Source of the DNA: Clostridia bacterium
Lineage (GTDB): Bacteria; Bacillota; Clostridia; Oscillospirales; Acutalibacteraceae
Assembly (NCBI GenBank): GCA_900763035.1
Contig: CAAFIS010000203.1
Coordinates: forward strand, 1-11,297
Length of the DNA stretch: 11,297 bases
Direction of reading: 5' to 3'
The notes beneath the pieces were generated by a model that was given only the letters and a program-made list of their open reading frames with translations, had not been told where the DNA came from and did not search any database. Made by a program: the position numbers and the translations under genes. Shown one piece after another: positions 6,298-11,297 of the stretch; the first letter of the stretch is position 1, and every line of letters starts with the position of its first letter.

Positions 6298-7749
6298 TCA
6301 GCCGCCGATCAGCGGCTCGCGCAGGTCGTCGATCGCGTGCACGCGGGCAAGGATATCCTGCACGCTGACGCTGGCGGACGCCACCTCGGCATAGTAGGCG
6401 GCAAGACGGCGGTCCATCTGCCGCACGTGCCAGCCGGTGTGATCGACCGGAAGGATGATCCGCTCCTCGGCCGTGATGTCCCGCACACGGTCGACCGCAG
6501 CGGTCAGGTACGGGACGCATACGCCGTCGCGCGACAAAAATGGGAAGGCGGCGATGCCGCTTTGGCGCAAGGCGGCCGCGGGATCCGCCCGCAGCCGCTC
6601 CAGCGTGCCGCGCAGCGGCACGACCGTGCCGTTGGCCTCCACCCAGTCCTCGTCCTCGATGCCGTACATGAAGGTACGGCTGGCCTCGGCAGAGGAGAGG
6701 GTCAGCAGCAGCTGCGCGGCCTCGTCGCGCGGTGTGCGGCGGCTGACGAACGTTTCGTACATCCCCAGACGGCTGTACGCTTTCAGATACCCGCCGTCCG
6801 CGAACGGCGGATCGATCCGCTTGAAACGGGCGCGCGGCACGCGGCGGCCGAACGCCTCGATCGGCGCGGACGGCCCGATGTAGACGAACACGTTGTGCTG
6901 CAGCAGCTGCTCCAGCCGCTCGGCGCTGTGCTCCTCAAAGATCGGATAGGCGCAAAACGGCTCCAACCGATCAAAAAACGACAGCACCTGTGTCAGCTGC
7001 GGCGAATAGATCCGGTGGAACACGGCGCTGCCGTCGCGGTAAACGGGCATCAGCCCGCAAAAATGCTCCACGGTGGCAAAGCCGCTGTTTCCGATGCCGA
7101 ACACGATCGGCACCAGCTCGCTGCTGCCGGTCAGCCGCCCGTCCTGCATCAGCTCGGTCAATCGCTCCAGCGCCCGGCAGAACCGCTCCGGCGTGTCCAT
7201 CGCCGGGTCGCCCAGCAGGGAGGCGTACTCCTCGCGGATGTACACGCCCTCCGACGCGGCAAGTGTGCCGTCATCCGTCCGATACCCGCCGGGCAGTGAG
7301 CGCAGGCGTCCGTCCGCGTCCGCGTAGGCGGCGCGGATCCCCTCCGGGATGCTGTCGAACAGCTCGGCGGACAGCTCGTCGATCGGCCACACGCTACCGG
7401 AGCCCAAGATCTTCTCGCGCAGCAGGGAGCGGGCGGGCACGGTCAGCAGATCCGGCAGCTGATCGGCCGCCAGCAGGCGGGCGACCAGCCGCTCGGTGTC
7501 CTCGCTTACCGTGCGGATGTCGATCTGCGGCAGGTCGCTTGCGGTGCGCAGCACCGCCTCCGCGGCGCGGCCGCCGATGCCCGCGCTGTCGTCCGCCGGG
7601 CGGTCGTCCGCGATCAGCCACGTCCGGCTCTCCTTGGCGGGGGACGGTCCGGGCGCGGGACTGCTGCCGCAGCCCCCGTCCGGCAGCAGCGCAAGGATCA
7701 GCACCGCGCACGCCACGGCAAGACGGCGCAGGGCAATGGGTCTGCTCAT
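6298..7749 (-). CDS. Extracellular solute-binding lipoprotein (ABC sugar-binding family, LplA-like)
   Basis: A 483-residue exported protein with the overall features of family 1 ABC solute-binding proteins. A signal peptide with a hydrophobic core (about 9-22) ends in LLPDGGC, and Cys27 is the likely lipidation site; the residue at -3 is Asp rather than Leu, so the lipobox is atypical. A Pro/Ser linker follows. Family-like segments are LPDLLTVPA (98-106), WPIDELS (121-127), DGRLRSLPGGY (146-156), VYIREEY (169-175) and MYGIEDEDW (361-369). The start is fixed by AGGAGG seven bases upstream and by the ATGA overlap with the kinase stop. An ATG at 7842 lies inside the kinase gene. It is the third gene of the regulator-kinase cassette, with no permease beside it. 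It may deliver sugar to a transporter encoded elsewhere, or present ligand to the neighbouring kinase. The family is likely; the ligand is unknown. Confidence 0.8.
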   Translation of the reverse strand: MSRPIALRRLAVACAVLILALLPDGGCGSSPAPGPSPAKESRTWLIADDRPADDSAGIGGRAAEAVLRTASDLPQIDIRTVSEDTERLVARLLAADQLPDLLTVPARSLLREKILGSGSVWPIDELSAELFDSIPEGIRAAYADADGRLRSLPGGYRTDDGTLAASEGVYIREEYASLLGDPAMDTPERFCRALERLTELMQDGRLTGSSELVPIVFGIGNSGFATVEHFCGLMPVYRDGSAVFHRIYSPQLTQVLSFFDRLEPFCAYPIFEEHSAERLEQLLQHNVFVYIGPSAPIEAFGRRVPRARFKRIDPPFADGGYLKAYSRLGMYETFVSRRTPRDEAAQLLLTLSSAEASRTFMYGIEDEDWVEANGTVVPLRGTLERLRADPAAALRQSGIAAFPFLSRDGVCVPYLTAAVDRVRDITAEERIILPVDHTGWHVRQMDRRLAAYYAEVASASVSVQDILARVHAIDDLREPLIGG

Positions 7750-9512
7750 CGTCCCTCCTCCTTTCCTGCGGACAGCGGCGCGGCAGGCTCGTCCTCCCGC
7801 TCCTGCGGCTGCCGATGCATGGCGGGGATCCGCACGGTGCACAGCGTACCGCCCTCCACGGGTGCCACGGTCACCCCGTAGGCCGGGCCGAACAGCAGCC
7901 GCAGCCGCTCGTCGACGTTATACAGGCCGTAGCCGCGCGTCTTTTTGCGCAGCGCGCTGTCCACCGCCTGCGGGTCGATCGGCTGCCCGGTGTTGAACAC
8001 CGTAAATACCAGCCCGTCGCCCTCCCGCCGTGCGCACAGCCGGATCAGGTGTGTGCCGTCCCTGTCCGGCGCACGGTCGACGCCGTGCTTGACGGCGTTC
8101 TCCAGCAGCGGCTGGAGCATCAGGTTGATCGTGACCAGATCGTCCAGCCCCGGCTCGATCTGCTGTTCGAAAACGAAGCGGTCGTCGTGCAGCTCACGCT
8201 GCAGATCCATGTACGCGGCTGCGTTCTTCAGCTCGTCCGCCACGGTGCTGGTGTTGCGCCCGCGATTTAAACACGTGCGGTAATACTCGGACAGCCGCGT
8301 GATGATGTAGGACGAATGCTCGTCCCCGCGCATGATGGCATACCAGTTGAGGTTGTCCAGACAGTTGTACAAAAAGTGCGGATCGATCTGCGCCTGCAGG
8401 GCCTTGAACTCGGAATCCCGCTGCGCCAATTTGCTCTCGTACACGTCATAGACCAGCACCTCCAGCTCGGACACCATCTGCTCGAAGGCGCGGCCCAGCT
8501 GGCCGATCTCGTCATCCTGCGCGTCGGCAAGCTCGATCAGCCAGTTGCCCTTGGACACCTTTTTCATCTGCCGGATCACAAATTCGATCCGGCTGACGAA
8601 GTTCGCGGACAGCAGATAAGCCAGCACCCCGATCAGCAGCGCACCGACCGTCGCGGCAGTCACGGTCAGGATCACGATGCGGCGGATACTCTGCTGCACC
8701 GCCGCATACGACCCGATCACATACACCGTCCACGAAAGTGCCGGCAGCGCCCGCGCCGAAAACAGATAGGCCGCGCCGTTGTAGGTGACCAGCTCGCTTG
8801 GTGCGTGCTCGAGGAAGGAGAGCGGCATCATCCCCGTGGTCATCACGTCGCGCACCATGGCGATCACCACGCCGTGGGCGGCGTCCGCCACCACGACGCC
8901 GTGATCATTGCTGTCGCCGAGGAACGCTTCGTCGAAGAAGCCCTGCTTGTCGAACGTGACCACCACGCGGGCGACCTGCCGGCCCGCATACAGATCCGAC
9001 ACGGCATACACGGCCAGCAGCTCATCTTCCGTAGCGAACCAAAAACTGCTTTTCCCGCCATCGTCCGTGCTCTGCGCCTGCTCCGCCAGCGTCTGAAGCG
9101 CACGGTCGTTATAGCGCAGGCCGAGATCGCCGGACAGCAGCAGCTCCAACCGCCGCACGCTGGCGGAGGCCAGCCGCAGCCGGGCCAGCTGCTCGCTTTC
9201 GTACAGGCGCAGCTCACCGATCTGGATGCGCCCGTTTTGCAGCGCGGTCAGCCGCAGCAGCAGCTCGTCGTCGTAAACGACGGCGTCGATGGCCTCGCTG
9301 CAGCGGCGCTGCACCGCACCGATCTGCGCGGCGGCACGGTCGGCACGGTCGTCGATCCGGCTGCTCATCTGCCCGTGCAGCGAATCACGCGCGATCCGGC
9401 ATGCCACCGTGCCCAGCACCACGATCGGCACCACAGACACGGCAAGGAAGCTGATGAACAGCTTCGTGCGCAGCTTGGCGCGCCGGAACGCCCGATAGGC
9501 CCGGCGGATCAT
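7746..9512 (-). CDS. YesM-type sensor histidine kinase
   Basis: A 588-residue membrane kinase. A basic N-terminus leads into transmembrane helix 1 (about 18-40). A large extracellular sensor region (about 41-277, probably Cache-like) ends at transmembrane helix 2 (about 278-301). HAMP covers about 302-355 (DDEIGQLGRAFEQM). The His_kinase domain has QIDPHFLYN with phosphoacceptor His379, and the ATPase domain has the N-box LLENAVKHG (469-477), NTG (507-509) and GYGLYNVDERL (527-537). The G1 box reads NTG rather than DNG, and the protein ends in a short charged tail. ATG 9512 overlaps the regulator stop by four bases (ATGA) and has GGAGG seven bases upstream. The gene in turn overlaps the binding-protein start by four bases. 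Such kinases in Firmicutes usually sense extracellular carbohydrates and phosphorylate an AraC-type partner, here encoded just upstream. Confidence 0.95.
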   Translation of the reverse strand: MIRRAYRAFRRAKLRTKLFISFLAVSVVPIVVLGTVACRIARDSLHGQMSSRIDDRADRAAAQIGAVQRRCSEAIDAVVYDDELLLRLTALQNGRIQIGELRLYESEQLARLRLASASVRRLELLLSGDLGLRYNDRALQTLAEQAQSTDDGGKSSFWFATEDELLAVYAVSDLYAGRQVARVVVTFDKQGFFDEAFLGDSNDHGVVVADAAHGVVIAMVRDVMTTGMMPLSFLEHAPSELVTYNGAAYLFSARALPALSWTVYVIGSYAAVQQSIRRIVILTVTAATVGALLIGVLAYLLSANFVSRIEFVIRQMKKVSKGNWLIELADAQDDEIGQLGRAFEQMVSELEVLVYDVYESKLAQRDSEFKALQAQIDPHFLYNCLDNLNWYAIMRGDEHSSYIITRLSEYYRTCLNRGRNTSTVADELKNAAAYMDLQRELHDDRFVFEQQIEPGLDDLVTINLMLQPLLENAVKHGVDRAPDRDGTHLIRLCARREGDGLVFTVFNTGQPIDPQAVDSALRKKTRGYGLYNVDERLRLLFGPAYGVTVAPVEGGTLCTVRIPAMHRQPQEREDEPAAPLSAGKEEGR

Positions 9513-10939
9513 TCCCCGTCCTCCCGGAACTTCGCCGGCGTTTTTCCGGTGTGATTCTTGAACAGCAGACAGAAATAGGACGAATTGAGATACCCCACCA
9601 TCTCGGACACCGTCACGATCTTGATGTCGGTGGTGCGCAGCAGCTCCTTGGCTTTTTCCAGCCGGAACATCGTCAGGTATTTGATGAAATTGCGGCCCGT
9701 TTCCTTTTTGAAGTAAAAGCTGAGATAGCTCGGCGACAGCTGCACGCGGTCGGCGATCTGCTCCAGACTGATATCGTGCATATACTCCTGCTCCACGAAG
9801 CCCAGCACGCGGCGGATGATGCTCTGCCCGCCGTCCTCGTCGGCGATCGCCTCATCCAAAATGTCCACCATGACCTCGCGCAGCTCATCGGCGCTCGGGC
9901 AGCGGAACACCCGCTCCGCATATGCGGAAATGCGCCCGGCGGGCAGCTGAGGATCATGCTGCGCGCAGCAGTGGATCAAGTTGCTGCACAGGTGCTTGAT
10001 ATACAGCGGGGAGAGCGCACCGCACGCCGCCAGATCGTCAAAGAACTGCCGCGTTTCGGCGATGGCGCGCGCCTTATCGCCGCGGCGGATGCAGCCCTCG
10101 ATGCTGTTGCTGCGCTCCGGCAGATCCGGCGCGGGCGCGCCCGGCTGCGTCTTGCCCCCGGCGCTGAGCACCCGGCTGTCCGGGGAGAAAAAGCGCATCT
10201 CCAGCGCCGCGTCGGCGCGGGCATACGCGTCGGTCAACTGCTGCGGCGTGTTCACCGCGCCGCCTAGCACCACCGTCGCATCGATGCCGCGCTCCTTATG
10301 CACACGGCGGCAGAACTCCTGCGCGCGCTCGCGCAAAACGGCACTGCCCGGCATGATCGCGGCGGCTTGGAACTCGTTTAGGCTGACACAAAGCTCCGGA
10401 TGCAGCACCTGCTCCACCAGCTGTGCCGCCGGATGTTCCGCATCCGCGAACAGCGGGGCGGACAGCTCGATCAGCAGCAGCTCGCCGTCCACCGTCAGCT
10501 CGTCCTCCGGTGCGCGGCCGAGCAACAGCAGCTGCGCAAGCTGCCCCTCCCGCCGCTCGCGCCGGTCGCGGCGGCAGTCCGCCAGCACCTCCTCCATCAG
10601 CGTGCGGAACTCCTCCACCTTCATCGGCTTCAGCAGGTAATGCCGTACGCCGTACTGCATGGCTTGCCGCGCGTACTCGAACTCGCGGTACGCGCTGTAG
10701 ATGATGAAGATCAGCTCCGGCCGGATGCGCTGCGCCTGCCGGATCAGCTCGATCCCGTTCTCGCCCGGCATCCGGATGTCCGTGAACAGGATGTCCGGCT
10801 CCCGCTCGCGCAGAAGCGTCAGCGCCTGCGCTGCCGACGAGGCCAGGATCGGCTCGACCGGCAGCTTGAACTGTCGGAGCAGATACGCTACCCCTTCGCG
10901 GTCGATCCGCTCGTCGTCTACGATCAGCATCCCGATCAT
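9509..10939 (-). CDS. YesN-type response regulator (REC plus AraC helix-turn-helix)
   Basis: A 476-residue cytoplasmic transcription factor. The receiver domain (1 to about 120) has acidic Asp8 and Asp9, phosphoacceptor Asp54 in FTDIRMP, Ser82 in IYSAY and Lys104 in LLKPMK. A variable middle region (about 125-370) follows. The AraC-type double helix-turn-helix (about 375-472) shows ISLEQIADRVQLSPSYLSFYFKKETG and, in the second half, VSEMVGYLNSSYFCLLFKNHTGKTPAKFR. The start at 10939 has AAGGAGG eight bases upstream and begins directly with MIGMLIVDDE. An in-frame ATG at 10987 falls inside the -10 box and is excluded if that promoter is used. It is first in the cassette; its stop overlaps the kinase start (ATGA). 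It probably activates sugar-uptake and degradation genes when phosphorylated. Targets here could include the surface-protein and GH65 promoters, by inference only. Confidence 0.95.
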   Translation of the reverse strand: MIGMLIVDDERIDREGVAYLLRQFKLPVEPILASSAAQALTLLREREPDILFTDIRMPGENGIELIRQAQRIRPELIFIIYSAYREFEYARQAMQYGVRHYLLKPMKVEEFRTLMEEVLADCRRDRRERREGQLAQLLLLGRAPEDELTVDGELLLIELSAPLFADAEHPAAQLVEQVLHPELCVSLNEFQAAAIMPGSAVLRERAQEFCRRVHKERGIDATVVLGGAVNTPQQLTDAYARADAALEMRFFSPDSRVLSAGGKTQPGAPAPDLPERSNSIEGCIRRGDKARAIAETRQFFDDLAACGALSPLYIKHLCSNLIHCCAQHDPQLPAGRISAYAERVFRCPSADELREVMVDILDEAIADEDGGQSIIRRVLGFVEQEYMHDISLEQIADRVQLSPSYLSFYFKKETGRNFIKYLTMFRLEKAKELLRTTDIKIVTVSEMVGYLNSSYFCLLFKNHTGKTPAKFREDGE

Positions 10940-10947
10940 CGCCCGTT

Positions 10948-10954
10948 CCTCCTT
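10948..10954 (-). promoter_or_regulatory. Ribosome binding site that fixes the regulator start
   Basis: Minus-strand AAGGAGG lies eight bases before ATG 10939. It supports this start over the in-frame ATGs at 10957 and 10987. Confidence 0.85.
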
Positions 10955-10982
10955 CATGCCGCTGCCGCTGCCCTCACGCTCT

Positions 10983-11011
10983 ATCATAGCAGGATATGTA
11001 GATGTTTTCCA
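10983..11011 (-). promoter_or_regulatory. Extended -10 promoter of the regulator-kinase-binding protein cassette
   Basis: On the minus strand TGGAAA (11006-11011) stands 17 bases before TATGAT (10983-10988), and TGC precedes the -10, as in the GH65 promoter. Transcription would start near 10976, giving a leader of about 37 bases. The -35 is only four of six, which an extended -10 can tolerate. Confidence 0.65.
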
Positions 11012-11042
11012 CCCGTTTTTTCAACACGATGTGTAAAATCTA
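10999..11042. promoter_or_regulatory. Imperfect inverted repeat around the regulator promoter -35
   Basis: TAGATgTTTT (10999-11008) is mirrored by AAAATCTA (11035-11042), with one extra base in the first arm and 26 bases between arms. It covers and extends upstream of the -35 box, so it could be an operator, possibly autoregulatory. In AT-rich promoter DNA chance is a real alternative. Confidence 0.25.
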
Positions 11043-11050
11043 TGTTTTTT

Positions 11051-11118
11051 CGTCCGGCCTTTGCCACCCGGCAAAACGCGAAACGCGCCGGCCCGGACGC
11101 AGACGGTGCTGCGCCGGG
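11051..11118 (-). promoter_or_regulatory. Overlapping alternative hairpins between the upstream gene and the regulator
   Basis: Structure A: 11092-11096/11114-11118 (CCCGG/CCGGG) plus 11098-11102/11109-11113 (CGCAG/CTGCG), one bulged base, six-base loop. Structure B: outer stem 11051-11059 with 11090-11099 (one extra base) enclosing hairpins 11060-11065/11070-11075 (TTTGCC/GGCAAA) and 11077-11080/11084-11087 (CGCG/CGCG). A and B share 11092-11099 and cannot form together. Neither is directly followed by Ts on the minus strand, so no standard terminator is claimed. It may end or attenuate transcription from the upstream gene, or be a structured repeat. Confidence 0.45.
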
Positions 11119-11143
11119 TCGGCGGAGTTCTCGCGGGCGCGGT

Positions 11144-11297
11144 TTACCGCCCCTTGAGGGTATCGTCAAGGTTTTTCTGCCAGATCGGGCGCATCTCTTC
11201 CATCAGGGCGCTGAAATCGCCGTTTTTGCGCATATAGTTGCCGAAAGCCTGACAGAAGCTGTCCTCCATCCCGTAGCCGTACAGCCAGGAGATGCGG
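11144..11297 (-). CDS. C-terminal fragment of an unidentified gene, possibly an extracellular sugar-binding protein
   Basis: The last 50 residues of a gene whose start lies beyond the window edge; it ends with TAA at 11144-11146. It reads through WLYGYGMEDSF, FGNYMRKNGDF and MRPIWQKNLDDTLKGR. A short amphipathic C-terminus with an NGDF turn followed by a W-x-K/N-L-D helix resembles the ends of carbohydrate ABC binding proteins, and the neighbouring YesM/YesN pair often accompanies such transporters. That is weak evidence, so the coding call is much firmer than the product. Codon use is like that of the neighbouring genes. Confidence 0.5.
   Translation of the reverse strand, partial: RISWLYGYGMEDSFCQAFGNYMRKNGDFSALMEEMRPIWQKNLDDTLKGR

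Noticed and set aside
6298..6316. Hairpin at the stop codon of the binding lipoprotein as a terminator
   Set aside because: The GCCGC/GCGGC stem has only five pairs and no T-run follows, so readthrough into the surface-protein gene remains possible.
7746..7842. Upstream start for the binding lipoprotein
   Set aside because: It lies in the kinase coding region, and the added Arg/Ala-rich residues would bury the signal peptide.

Overview
The window is a GC-rich stretch in which every gene I can support lies on the minus strand, so transcription runs from high to low coordinates. YesM/YesN-type signalling, a Gram-positive sorting-type C-terminus, strong GGAGG-type ribosome sites and GH65 phosphorolysis together suggest a GC-rich Firmicute, probably a gut-type clostridium of the Oscillospiraceae or a relative. 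That placement is inference; there is no rRNA or other marker gene here.

Layout in transcription order: (1) 11297-11144, the C-terminal end of a gene cut by the window edge, possibly an extracellular sugar-binding protein. (2) 11143-10940, an intergenic region with two overlapping, mutually exclusive hairpins and an extended -10 promoter. (3) 10939-6298, a tightly packed cassette of an AraC-type response regulator, a YesM-type sensor kinase and a solute-binding lipoprotein, with both junctions a 4-base ATGA overlap. (4) 6297-6117, a leader with a perfect TATAAT box and two hairpins. (5) 6116-3603, a large secreted, wall- or membrane-anchored protein: two similar beta-type modules flank three cadherin-like repeats, followed by a three-unit PEQPDDGKK linker and a sorting-type tail, then a strong intrinsic terminator. 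(6) About 3191-3547, a 72-bp tandem repeat array. (7) 3130-47, a promoter driving a GH65 disaccharide phosphorylase and a beta-phosphoglucomutase, again joined by an ATGA overlap.

Taken together this looks like an alpha-glucoside or alpha-glucan utilisation locus. The kinase, perhaps with its co-encoded binding protein, would sense a sugar outside the cell, and the AraC regulator would switch on nearby genes. The surface protein may bind the polymer or host glycan. GH65 would split an imported disaccharide with phosphate into beta-glucose 1-phosphate and a sugar, and the mutase would feed glucose 6-phosphate to glycolysis. The enzyme and regulator families are well supported. The sugar identity, the binding role of the surface protein and the regulatory link between the blocks are inference. 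No permease gene is visible in the window.
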